A stretch of 64,000 bases of DNA from Azoarcus olearius (GTDB lineage Bacteria; Pseudomonadota; Gammaproteobacteria; Burkholderiales; Rhodocyclaceae). Both the position numbers and the translations under genes were made by a program. Below the pieces are notes generated by a model, which worked only from the letters and a program-made list of their open reading frames with translations, was not told where the DNA came from and made no database searches. The number at the start of each line of letters is the position of its first letter. Positions within the stretch are counted from its first letter, which is position 1. Shown piece after piece: positions 7,523 to 16,630 of the stretch. The stretch covers positions 2,914,001 through 2,978,000 of the forward strand of contig NZ_CP016210.1 of assembly GCF_001682385.1 (NCBI RefSeq), given 5' to 3'.

Positions 7523-9067
7523 ATGACGCTCATCGCCCATCGCAAGCTCGCCCTCGCCGCCCTCGCCGCACTCACCCTTTCTGCCTGCAGCACCATCCAG
7601 CCCCAGCCGCTGGGCGAGGCGGCCCTGCGCGAACAAGGTGCGAAGGATCACGCGGCCGCTGCCGCCGACGTCGAACCGCTCGACACCGAGCTGACGCTGG
7701 ACCAGGCGATCGCGCGCGCGCTGAAGTACAACCTCGACCGCCGCGTGAAGATGATGGAAGAGGCGCTGACCTTCCGTCAGCTCGACGTCGCCCACTACGA
7801 CATGCTGCCGCGCCTGCTGGCGCAGGCCGGCTACAGCTGGCGCAACAACGACCGCACCAGCCGCAGCCTCAACCCCGACACTGGGGTGGTGAACGAGATC
7901 GGCTTCATCTCGCAGGACCGCGAGCACACCCTCAACTCGCTCGGCGTGAGCTGGAACCTGCTCGACCTTGGCGTCGGCTACTTCAATACCCGCCAGCAGG
8001 CCGACCGCGTGCTGATCGCCACCGAAAAGCGGCGCAAGGCGATGCACCTGCTGATGCAGGACGTGCGCACCGCGTTCTGGCGCGCGGCGAGCGCGCAGAA
8101 GCTGCAGGCCGATGTCCGCGCCGCAACCCGCACCGCCGAAGAGGCGCTGGCGGATTCGCGCAAGGCCGAAGCCGAGCGCCTGCGCAACCCGATCGACGCG
8201 CTGCGCTACCAGCGCCAGGTGCTGGAGAACCTGCGCCTGCTCGAAGCGATCGACCAGGAACTGTCCACCGCCCGCATCGAACTCGCGGCGCTGATCAACG
8301 CCCCGCTCGGGCAGTCGCTGACGCTGGTGGAACCGCCCGCGATGGTCGACCGCCAGCCGCTGGAGATTTCGGCCGAGCTGATGGAAGAGGTGGCGATGAC
8401 CTCCAACGCCGATGTGCGCGAGCAGCACTACAACGCCCGCATCGCGCGCGAGGAAACGCGCAAGACGCTGGTGCGCCTGTTCCCCAACCTCAGCTTCAAC
8501 TACGGGCTGAGCTACGACACCGACAGCTATCTGGTGAACAACCGCTGGAACGAAGCCGGCGTGCAGCTCTCGTTCAACCTCTTCAACCTCTTCACCGGCC
8601 CCACCCAGCTGCGCCTGGCCGACGCTGGCGTGGCGCTGGCCGACCAGCGCCGCGTCGCGGCGCAAATGGCGGTGCTCGCGCAGGTCCACGTCGGCCGCCT
8701 GCAGCTCGCCAACGCGCTCAACCAGTTCGAACGCGCCGACGCGATCTGGGAGACCGACCGCCGCATCGCCGAGCACACCCGCAACCGCGAAGCCAGCCAG
8801 GCGCAGAGCAAGCTCGACGTCGTCGCCAACCAGACCACCGCCATCCTCAGCCTGCTGCGCCGCTACCAGGCGCTGGCCCAGGCCCAGGCCGCGGAAGCAC
8901 GCCTGCAGGCCACGCTCGGCATCGAGCCGGGCATCGGTAGCGTCGGCGAAATCCCGCTGGCCGACCTCACGCGCGACGTGAGCCAGTCGCGCAACGTGTG
9001 GGCCGCGCTCGCCAGCCGCCCGCGCGCCGCCGAAGCCAGTGACGCCACCGGGGCCGCCGCCAAGTGA
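7523..9067 (+). CDS. TolC-family outer-membrane factor lipoprotein
   Basis: First gene of the repeat-protein operon. The 514-residue protein has a lipoprotein signal with lipobox LSAC (Cys22) and then the two long helical OEP repeats of the TolC family: LTLDQAIARALKYN, a helical hairpin with DVRTAFWRAASAQKL, and a second repeat with YNARIAREETRKTLVRLFPNLSF. It should be the outer-membrane exit duct working with the HlyD-like proteins encoded just downstream. The ATG at 7523 was chosen because the signal peptide begins there; longer in-frame starts are not signal-like. It overlaps the next gene by one base (TGATG). Confidence 0.9.
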   Translation: MTLIAHRKLALAALAALTLSACSTIQPQPLGEAALREQGAKDHAAAAADVEPLDTELTLDQAIARALKYNLDRRVKMMEEALTFRQLDVAHYDMLPRLLAQAGYSWRNNDRTSRSLNPDTGVVNEIGFISQDREHTLNSLGVSWNLLDLGVGYFNTRQQADRVLIATEKRRKAMHLLMQDVRTAFWRAASAQKLQADVRAATRTAEEALADSRKAEAERLRNPIDALRYQRQVLENLRLLEAIDQELSTARIELAALINAPLGQSLTLVEPPAMVDRQPLEISAELMEEVAMTSNADVREQHYNARIAREETRKTLVRLFPNLSFNYGLSYDTDSYLVNNRWNEAGVQLSFNLFNLFTGPTQLRLADAGVALADQRRVAAQMAVLAQVHVGRLQLANALNQFERADAIWETDRRIAEHTRNREASQAQSKLDVVANQTTAILSLLRRYQALAQAQAAEARLQATLGIEPGIGSVGEIPLADLTRDVSQSRNVWAALASRPRAAEASDATGAAAK

Positions 9068-9837
9068 TGCGGACGCCCGCCCTTCGCCCCTCGCTGGCCG
9101 CGCTGCTGGCGCTGCTTGCCACCCCGCTCGCCGCGCAGGACGCCGCGCAGCCGGCCGCCGCGCGTTCGGCGATGGAGCGCCAGGACATCCGCGCGCAGTT
9201 GATGCCGCGCCAGTTCACCGTGATCGCGGCCGAGATCGGCGCCAAGATCAGCCGCCTGCCGGTGGCCGAAGGCGGCGCCTTCAAGGCCGGCCAGCTGCTG
9301 GTGCAGTTCGACTGCTCGATGCAGCAGGCGCAGTTGCAGAAGGCGCGCGCGGAACAGAGCGCCGCGGAGCACACCTTCACCGCCAACCGCCGCCTGCTCG
9401 AACTCAACTCGATCGGCCAACTCGACGTCGACCTCGCCCGCGCGGCGCTCGCCAAGGCCAATGCCGAAGTCGGCGCGCAGCAGGCGGTGCTGTCCAAGTG
9501 CAGCGTCGCCGCGCCCTTCGCCGGACGCATCGCCGAACAGAAGGTGCGCGAGCAGCAGTACGTGCAACCCGGCCAGCCGCTGCTGGACATCCTCGACGAC
9601 AGCGTGCTGGAACTCGAATTCCTGGTGCCCTCGGCGTGGCTCGGCTGGCTCAAGCCCGGCGTCCGCTTCCAGGTGGATATCGACGAGACGCGCAAGAGCT
9701 ACCCGGCCAAGTTCACCCGCATCGGCGCGCGCGTCGATCCGGTCAGCCAGTCGGTCAAGGTCGCCGCCGCCATCGACGGCCGCTTTCCGGAGCTGATCAC
9801 CGGCATGAGCGGACGGGTGCGGATCACGCCGCCCTGA
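9067..9837 (+). CDS. Soluble HlyD/MFP-type periplasmic adaptor
   Basis: A 256-residue periplasmic adaptor-like protein with a cleavable signal peptide (LAALLALLATPLAAQDA) rather than a membrane anchor. It contains the split lipoyl/barrel-sandwich domain (EIGAKISRLPVAEGGAFKAG, QLLVQFDC, then after a short alpha-hairpin KCSVAAPFAGRIAEQKVREQQYVQPG) and a beta-barrel domain ending TGMSGRVRITPP. It is shorter than RND adaptors of about 380 residues because of the compact hairpin. A GTG three bases upstream is an alternative start; the ATG gives tight coupling with the TolC-like gene. It probably bridges the inner-membrane parts and the TolC-like duct. Confidence 0.85.
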   Translation: MRTPALRPSLAALLALLATPLAAQDAAQPAAARSAMERQDIRAQLMPRQFTVIAAEIGAKISRLPVAEGGAFKAGQLLVQFDCSMQQAQLQKARAEQSAAEHTFTANRRLLELNSIGQLDVDLARAALAKANAEVGAQQAVLSKCSVAAPFAGRIAEQKVREQQYVQPGQPLLDILDDSVLELEFLVPSAWLGWLKPGVRFQVDIDETRKSYPAKFTRIGARVDPVSQSVKVAAAIDGRFPELITGMSGRVRITPP

Positions 9838-9910
9838 GCAGCCCGCGCGTCCGAGAACCTCGCCCCCAAACGCGTCATCACTGTCGGCACTGCGCCGCAC
9901 GAGTTCGAAG

Positions 9911-12900
9911 ATGAACAACAAAACGTCCCCGACGATCGTCCTCCCGCCCGCCTCCCGCGTCCCCACGTCGCGCCTGGTGCGCCGCAGTCCGCGCCCGCTG
10001 GCGCTGGAGCAGCGCTTCATGTTCGACGGCGCCGCCGTCGCCGAAGCCACGCATGTGGTCGAGGGCGCCGCCGCGCCGGCGGCCGACCTGCTGAGCTTTG
10101 CCGCCGACGCCCCGGCGGCGCTCAAAGCGGCCGAGGCGCTGGCCGAGCAGGCGGTGGGCGACTTCCTCGCCCGGCCCGACGCGCGCGAGCAGCTCTTCGC
10201 GCTGTTCAACGGCGGCCAGAGCGAACCCTCCGCGCAATGGCAACAGGCGGTCGACTCCCTGCTCGGCTCGCTCGCGGACGGTGACGCGAAGATCTCGGTG
10301 GAACTGCGGTCCGACGCGGAACTGCAGGGCGCGCTCGGCGGCTTCTCGGCCAGCGGCACCCAGGGCGAGGCCGTGATCTACCTCAACCGCGACTGGCTGG
10401 ATGCGGGCGCGGGCGCCGAGTGGATCCAGCGCGTACTCGTCGAGGAACTCGGCCACGCGCTCGACGCCCGCCTCAACCCCGGCGGCGACACCCCGGGCGA
10501 CGAAGGCCAGCTGTTCGCGGCCACCGTGCTCGGCGAATCCACCAGCGCCACCGGCTTCGCGCTCGACAACGACCACCGCACGCTGGAACTGGACGGCACG
10601 CCGGTCGAGATCGAGGCCGCCAACCTCAGCTTCGTCAACGCCTACGAGGTCAATGCGGCAACCACGCCCGCCGGCAAGGAAGCCAACTCGCACGACTTCG
10701 TGTTCACCAGCCTCGGCGCCGCGGTGATCAACGACGACACCAACAGCCGCTACTTCAGCGGCAACGACGTCTCCGCGGTCGGCATCAACATCGGCGGCCA
10801 GACCTACTACGGCTGGGTGAGCCGGCCGATCAAGGTGCAGGGCGTGGTGCGCGGCTTCTACTTCTGGACCGACGCCGACTTCACCTCGCTCGCGGCCGCG
10901 CAGGCCGACGGCAACCAGGACGGCGACCGCAACGTGGCGGACAACCGCGGCTTCATCCTGGTGGTCGACCAGGCTCATTTCGACAGCCTGGGCTGGGTCG
11001 ACCAGACCGCCAACCTGAAGAACATCGGTTCGTCGTCCGACCGGGTGGACACCGCGCTGAACAGCCTGGTGCAAGCCTATGTCGCCCCCACCGCGGTCGC
11101 CGACGTGGCCAACGGCACGCCGGGCACCAGCGGCGGCGCCGCGGTCGAAGCGGGCGGGTTGAACAACGGCACCGCAGGCAATGAGGCCTTCGGCAACGTG
11201 CTGACCAACGACACCGTCGATGGCAGCGCCAGCAAGACCGTGATCCGCGTCGGCACCACCACGGCCAGCCAGACGGTAAACGCCACCACCACCTCGGCCA
11301 ACGGCACCGCGGTGCAGGGGCAGTACGGCACCCTCACCCTCGGCGCCGACGGCAGCTACCGCTACGTGGTCGACAACGGCAACGCCGCAGTGGAAGCGCT
11401 GCGCAGCAGCAGCAACACGCTGACCGAGAGCTTCACCTACACGATGGCTGACGGCGCCGGCGGCACCGCCACCACCACGCTGACGGTGACGATACGCGGC
11501 GCCAACGACACCCCGATGGCCAACAACGACTACGCGGTGGCGAAGGAATCGATTGCCGGCAGCGGCCAGTACGGCGCAGGCGACAGCAGCGGCACGCTCG
11601 CCACCGGCAACGTGCTGGCCAACGACACCGACCCGGACCGCTCCGGCGAAGAGAAGTGGGTCGTCGGCGTCAGCATCGAAGGCAGTGCGACCGGGCTCTC
11701 GCAGGGCACGGTGACCTTCTCGGTAACGATGGACACGCAGAACACCAACTCCATCAACCCGAGCAACAACACCTACTACGCCTACAAGGTGGACGGCAGC
11801 ACGATCACGCCGCTGTACCACAGCGACGGCGTGACCCGCGTCACCGTGCTGACCAAGAGCGGCACCGGGCAGAACATCGGCTTCACGTTCTCCGACCCCA
11901 CCGCCTTCAACGGCGTGACCCGCTTCACGGTCAGCACCAGCAGCAACCCGGCCAGCCTGGGGACCAACTTCCTCGGCACCGTGACCAACACCACCGTCGC
12001 TGCCTCCACCTCGGTGCTGATCTCGGCGCCCAGCGGCACCATTGCCGTGGGCATGTCGGTTGGCGGCACCGGCCTGGCGACCGCGCCCACGGTGCAGGCC
12101 ATCCAGTACGACGGCAGCGGCAACATCACCTCGCTGACGCTCAGCGCCTCCGTCGCGCTGACCAACCAGGCGCTCAGCTTCACCGCCGCCGCCAGCGCCG
12201 GCACCGACCTCGTCGGCCGCTACGGCGTGCTGCGCCTGAACGCCGACGGTTCCTACGTCTACACCCCCACCGCCAACAACGCGGCGCTGGCCGAAGGCCA
12301 GGTCGGGGTGGAGACCTTCACCTACACCATGCGCGACGCGGCCGGTGCCACCGACACCACGTCGCGCAGCATCGCCACGCTGACCATCCGCGTGCTCGGC
12401 TCCGGCAGCAACGACCCCAACGCGGTCAACGACGCCATCACCGCGACCGAGGCCGGCGGCGTGGCCAACGGCACGCCGGGCACCGACCCCAGCGGCAACC
12501 TGCTCGACAACGACACCACGCCGGGCGGCACCAAAACCGTGGTGTCGGCACGCAGCGCCAGCAACTCGGCAGATACGGCGGTCGGCAGCAATACCCAGAT
12601 CACCGGCCGCTACGGCGTGCTCACGCTCAACGCCGACGGCAGCTACAGCTACGCGCTCAACAACAGCGACACCGCGGTGCAGGCGCTGCGCAACAGCTCG
12701 GACACGCTCAGCGACACCTTCATCTACACCGTCGAGAACGGCCTCACCGCCAGCGGCAACCCGCTGCGCGATTCCGCCACGCTGGTGGTGACCATCGCCG
12801 GCGCCAACGATGCGCCGGTGGCAGCCGATGTCTCCGCCAGCGCGACGGAAGCCGGCGGCACCGGCAATGCCACGCCGGGCTACAACCCGGCCGGCAACGT

Positions 12901-15900
12901 GCTCGCCTACGTCACCGATGTGGACGACGCGGCCAGCGAACTCCGCGTCACCGCGGTGCGCACCGGCGCGGTGGAAGGCGCCGGCACCGCCGGCACGGTC
13001 GGACAGGAGATCGTCGGCCTTTACGGCCGCCTGACGCTGAACGCCAACGGCAGCTGGACCTACGTGGTCGACAACACCAACCCGACGGTGAATGCGCTCG
13101 CGCCCGGGCAGACCCTGGTCGAAGCCTTCAACTACACCGTCACCGACCGCAGCGGCACCGGCCTCTCCGACGACGCGGTGCTCACCATCACCCTCAGTGG
13201 CGCCGAGGATACGGTCGCGGTCAACAGCGTGTTCGTGAACGAGGCCTCGCCCTACGCGGTGTTCACCGTCAGCGGCGCGGAAGGCGTCGTCGTCAGCCTC
13301 GAACTCGGCAACACCAGCGGGCTTGCCCCCAGCGACACCCGCGCCACGCTCACCGGCCCCGGCGCCGACATCGGCAGCCAGCTGGAATACTTCGACGGCA
13401 GCAACTGGGTCCAGTACGACGCGCTCAACCCGCCCGCGCTGCCCGCGGGCGGTCAGCTCTTCGTGCGCGTCGCTGTGAACCCGGACGACGTCCACGAAGG
13501 CAACGAGTCCTTCACGCTGACCGCCACCACGGCGGACGGCAACGCCAGCATCGGCACGGGCACGGTCGGCGACGAGGGCGAAGGCGAGGTCTTCCTCGCC
13601 ACCAACCCCGGCGGCACGCCCAACGCGCCGGGCGACGCCGGCTTCCCGACGCTCGACGACGACCGCCCCACGATCAGCGTCTCCAGCCCCACCGTGGTCG
13701 AAGGCGACATGGTCGAATTCACCATCAGCATCGACAAGCTCGCCAGCGCGCCGATCAGCTTCACGCCGGTGTTCGCCAACCTCACCGCCCAGCTCGGCAC
13801 CGACACCGCCGCCCTCAGCACGGTGGAGGTCTCGACCGACGGCGGCACCACCTGGGTGGCGCTTTCGGGTGCGGTCACGATCGCGGCCGGCGAATCTTCG
13901 GTGATGCTGCGCATCGCCACGGTGGACGACCCGACCGCCGAGCTGTCCGAACAATTCACGCTGTCCACCGGCTACATCTCCGGCACCGTCGCCAACCCCT
14001 TCGGCGCCACCGGCACCGCCACGCTCACGGACAACGACATCGTGCCGGCCCCGGTGGTCACGCCGGGGCAGAGCTTCTCCTACCCCGAGAACCGCGCCAG
14101 CGGCTTCGTCATCGGCCAGGTCGCGGCCACACACCCGATCGGGGTGAGCGAGTTCGAGATCACCGCCGGCAATGCCGACGGCTATTTCGCGATCGACGCC
14201 TCCGGCAACCTCAGCCTCACCGCCGCCGGCGCCGCGGCGCTGGCCGCGGCCAACGACTACGAGACCGGCGCCAACAGCTTCACCCTCACCGTGCGTGCGC
14301 GCGAAGCGGGCGGCACCTGGTCCACCGGCGTCGCGGTAACGCTGAATCTGACCGACCTCGACGAAATCGCGCCGGTGGTCCCGCCGGGCCAGCAGTTCAG
14401 CTACGCGGAAAACCGCGCCGCCGGCCATGTGATCGGACAGGTCGTCGCCACCGACGCGGTCGGCGTCACCGCCTTCGAGATCACCGCCGGCAACGCCGAC
14501 GGCTATTTCGCGATCGACGCGGCGGGCAACGTCACCCTCACCGCCGCCGGCGCCGCGGCGCTGGCCGCGGCCAACGACTACGAGACCGGCCCCAACAGCT
14601 TCACCCTCACCGTCCGTGCGCGCGACGCCGCCGGCAACTGGTCCGCCGGGGTGGCGGTGACGCTGGAGCTGACCGACCTCGACGACACCGCACCGGTCAT
14701 CCCCGCGGGCCAGCAGTTCTCCTACGCGGAAAACCGCGCCGCCGGCCATGTGATCGGACAGGTCGTCGCCACCGACGCGGTCGGCGTCACCGCCTTCGAG
14801 ATCACCGCCGGCAACGCCGACGGCTATTTCGCGATCGACGCGGCGGGCAACGTCACCCTCACCGCCGCCGGCGCCGCGGCGCTGGCCGCGGCCAACGACT
14901 ACGAGACCGGCCCCAACAGCTTCACCCTCACCGTCCGTGCGCGCGACGCCGCCGGCAACTGGTCCGCCGGGGTGGCGGTGACGCTGGAGCTGACCGACCT
15001 CGACGACACCGCACCGGTCATCCCCGCGGGCCAGCAGTTCTCCTACGCGGAAAACCGCGCCGCCGGCCATGTGATCGGACAGGTCGTCGCCACCGACGCG
15101 GTCGGCGTCACCGCCTTCGAGATCACCGCGGGCAATGGCGACGGCTATTTCGCGATCGACGCCGCGGGCAATGTCACCCTCACCGCCGCCGGCGCGGCTG
15201 CGCTGGCCGCGGCCAACGACTACGAGACCGGCGCCAACAGCTTCACCCTCACCATCCGTGCGCGCGACGCCGCCGGCAACTGGTCCGCCGGGGCGGCGGT
15301 GACGCTGGAGCTGACCGACCTCGACGACACCGCACCGGTCATCCCCGCGGGCCAGCAGTTCTCCTACGCGGAAAACCGCGCCGCCGGCCATGTGATCGGA
15401 CAGGTCGTCGCCACCGACGCGGTCGGCGTCACCGCCTTCGAGATCACCGCGGGCAATGGCGACGGCTATTTCGCGATCGACGCCGCGGGCAATGTCACCC
15501 TCACCGCCGCCGGCGCGGCTGCGCTGGCCGCGGCCAACGACTACGAGACCGGCGCCAACAGCTTCACCCTCACCATCCGTGCGCGCGACGCCGCCGGCAA
15601 CTGGTCCGCCGGGGCGGCGGTGACGCTGGAGCTGACCGACCTCGACGACACCGCACCGGTCATCCCCGCGGGCCAGCAGTTCTCCTACCCGGAAAACCGC
15701 GCCGCCGGCCATGTGATCGGACAGGTCGTCGCCACCGACGCGGTTGGTGTTACCGCCTTCGAGATCACCGCCGGCAATGCCGACGGCTATTTCGCGATCG
15801 ACGCCGCGGGCAATGTCACCCTCACCGCCGCCGGCGCGGCTGCGCTGGCCGCCGCCAACGACTACGAAACCGGCCCCAACAGCTTCACCCTCACCGTGCG

Positions 15901-16630
15901 TGCGCGCGACGCCGCCGGCAACTGGTCCGCCGGGGTGGCGGTGACGCTGGACCTGACCGACGTCGCCGAGAACACCGCGCCGGTCGAACCGCCGCCGCTG
16001 CCCGAAGCCCCGGTTCCGGTGCCGCCGCCGGTGCCGGTGCCCGCTGCTGCACCGCCCGAAGCGCCCCAGGCGGCACCGGCGGCGCCCGCGCCTTTCGTTT
16101 CCGCACCGCTCGAACGGCTGGTGCTCGATACCCGCTCCAGCGCGCTGCCGCAGGACGTACTCACCAGCGTCGATGGCTTCCGCGTCGTCGTGATCGAGGC
16201 GCCGCTGCCCACGCTCAGCATCTACCGCGGCGTGGCGGACCAGCACGCCGAGCGCGGCGCGAGCAGCAGCTTTGCGGTGCCGTACGACGCCTTCGCCCAT
16301 ACCGATCCGGACGAGCGCATCGTGTTGTCTGCCAAGCTCGCCGACGGTGGCAACCTGCCCGGCTGGGTGCGCTTCGATCCGCAGAGCGGCAAGTTCGACT
16401 ACGACGCGCCGGACGACTTCGTCGGCGAGATGGTGATCAAGATCACCGCGCGCGACAGCAAGGGGCGCGAGGTCAGCGTGCTGTTCCGCTTCACGGTCGG
16501 CGAGAAGGCGCTCGACAAGCGTGGCCGCGCCGCGCTGAGCGAGCAGTTGCGCCAGGCCGCACAGCGCGGCGGATTCGCCGCCAGCCTGCGGGCGGCCCCG
16601 CTCGCCACGGGCCCTAGCGGCCGCGCCTGA
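9911..16630 (+). CDS. Giant repeat protein with VCBS, Calx-beta-like and cadherin-like domains (putative secreted adhesin)
   Basis: A 2239-residue protein, the likely cargo of the surrounding secretion genes. It has no Sec signal; instead residues 32-40 (LEQRFMFDG) match the LEPR-xLL-type N-terminal signature of giant secreted proteins. A conserved segment follows near 175-205 (VLVEELGHALDARLN, then GDTPGDEGQLFA). Four VCBS-type domains run from about 397 to 1098, each ending in motifs like GANDAP. A Calx-beta-like domain lies at about 1255-1378, then six 107-residue cadherin-like repeats (about 1381-2022), a Pro-rich linker and an Ig/cadherin-like C-terminal domain ending in GRAALSEQLRQAAQR and a short tail. 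There are no RTX nonapeptides. It is probably a calcium-dependent surface or biofilm protein; that role is inferred. Confidence 0.9.
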   Translation: MNNKTSPTIVLPPASRVPTSRLVRRSPRPLALEQRFMFDGAAVAEATHVVEGAAAPAADLLSFAADAPAALKAAEALAEQAVGDFLARPDAREQLFALFNGGQSEPSAQWQQAVDSLLGSLADGDAKISVELRSDAELQGALGGFSASGTQGEAVIYLNRDWLDAGAGAEWIQRVLVEELGHALDARLNPGGDTPGDEGQLFAATVLGESTSATGFALDNDHRTLELDGTPVEIEAANLSFVNAYEVNAATTPAGKEANSHDFVFTSLGAAVINDDTNSRYFSGNDVSAVGINIGGQTYYGWVSRPIKVQGVVRGFYFWTDADFTSLAAAQADGNQDGDRNVADNRGFILVVDQAHFDSLGWVDQTANLKNIGSSSDRVDTALNSLVQAYVAPTAVADVANGTPGTSGGAAVEAGGLNNGTAGNEAFGNVLTNDTVDGSASKTVIRVGTTTASQTVNATTTSANGTAVQGQYGTLTLGADGSYRYVVDNGNAAVEALRSSSNTLTESFTYTMADGAGGTATTTLTVTIRGANDTPMANNDYAVAKESIAGSGQYGAGDSSGTLATGNVLANDTDPDRSGEEKWVVGVSIEGSATGLSQGTVTFSVTMDTQNTNSINPSNNTYYAYKVDGSTITPLYHSDGVTRVTVLTKSGTGQNIGFTFSDPTAFNGVTRFTVSTSSNPASLGTNFLGTVTNTTVAASTSVLISAPSGTIAVGMSVGGTGLATAPTVQAIQYDGSGNITSLTLSASVALTNQALSFTAAASAGTDLVGRYGVLRLNADGSYVYTPTANNAALAEGQVGVETFTYTMRDAAGATDTTSRSIATLTIRVLGSGSNDPNAVNDAITATEAGGVANGTPGTDPSGNLLDNDTTPGGTKTVVSARSASNSADTAVGSNTQITGRYGVLTLNADGSYSYALNNSDTAVQALRNSSDTLSDTFIYTVENGLTASGNPLRDSATLVVTIAGANDAPVAADVSASATEAGGTGNATPGYNPAGNVLAYVTDVDDAASELRVTAVRTGAVEGAGTAGTVGQEIVGLYGRLTLNANGSWTYVVDNTNPTVNALAPGQTLVEAFNYTVTDRSGTGLSDDAVLTITLSGAEDTVAVNSVFVNEASPYAVFTVSGAEGVVVSLELGNTSGLAPSDTRATLTGPGADIGSQLEYFDGSNWVQYDALNPPALPAGGQLFVRVAVNPDDVHEGNESFTLTATTADGNASIGTGTVGDEGEGEVFLATNPGGTPNAPGDAGFPTLDDDRPTISVSSPTVVEGDMVEFTISIDKLASAPISFTPVFANLTAQLGTDTAALSTVEVSTDGGTTWVALSGAVTIAAGESSVMLRIATVDDPTAELSEQFTLSTGYISGTVANPFGATGTATLTDNDIVPAPVVTPGQSFSYPENRASGFVIGQVAATHPIGVSEFEITAGNADGYFAIDASGNLSLTAAGAAALAAANDYETGANSFTLTVRAREAGGTWSTGVAVTLNLTDLDEIAPVVPPGQQFSYAENRAAGHVIGQVVATDAVGVTAFEITAGNADGYFAIDAAGNVTLTAAGAAALAAANDYETGPNSFTLTVRARDAAGNWSAGVAVTLELTDLDDTAPVIPAGQQFSYAENRAAGHVIGQVVATDAVGVTAFEITAGNADGYFAIDAAGNVTLTAAGAAALAAANDYETGPNSFTLTVRARDAAGNWSAGVAVTLELTDLDDTAPVIPAGQQFSYAENRAAGHVIGQVVATDAVGVTAFEITAGNGDGYFAIDAAGNVTLTAAGAAALAAANDYETGANSFTLTIRARDAAGNWSAGAAVTLELTDLDDTAPVIPAGQQFSYAENRAAGHVIGQVVATDAVGVTAFEITAGNGDGYFAIDAAGNVTLTAAGAAALAAANDYETGANSFTLTIRARDAAGNWSAGAAVTLELTDLDDTAPVIPAGQQFSYPENRAAGHVIGQVVATDAVGVTAFEITAGNADGYFAIDAAGNVTLTAAGAAALAAANDYETGPNSFTLTVRARDAAGNWSAGVAVTLDLTDVAENTAPVEPPPLPEAPVPVPPPVPVPAAAPPEAPQAAPAAPAPFVSAPLERLVLDTRSSALPQDVLTSVDGFRVVVIEAPLPTLSIYRGVADQHAERGASSSFAVPYDAFAHTDPDERIVLSAKLADGGNLPGWVRFDPQSGKFDYDAPDDFVGEMVIKITARDSKGREVSVLFRFTVGEKALDKRGRAALSEQLRQAAQRGGFAASLRAAPLATGPSGRA
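14051..15976 (+). repeat. Six tandem 321-bp repeats inside the adhesin gene
   Basis: Six direct repeats with an exact 321-base period begin at 14051, 14372, 14693, 15014, 15335 and 15656; each encodes one 107-residue cadherin-like unit. Units 2 and 3 appear identical in DNA over most of their length, as do units 4 and 5 (sharing ITAGNGDG and LTIRARD variants). Unit 1 is the most diverged. The pattern implies recent duplication of whole units and predicts variation in copy number between strains. Confidence 0.95.

Noticed and set aside
9878-16300. A 2140-codon open frame on the minus strand across the adhesin gene
   Set aside because: It is antisense to a clearly coding repeat protein. High GC and the 321-base repeat period keep the opposite frame free of stops, and its translation is low-complexity Gly/Val/Asp repeats with no recognisable domain or ribosome-binding site.
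11656-16617. A 1653-codon open frame on the plus strand in another frame of the adhesin gene
   Set aside because: Its translation is almost entirely Arg, His and Gln, the usual signature of an out-of-frame reading of GC-rich coding sequence; the VCBS and cadherin motifs are in the other frame.
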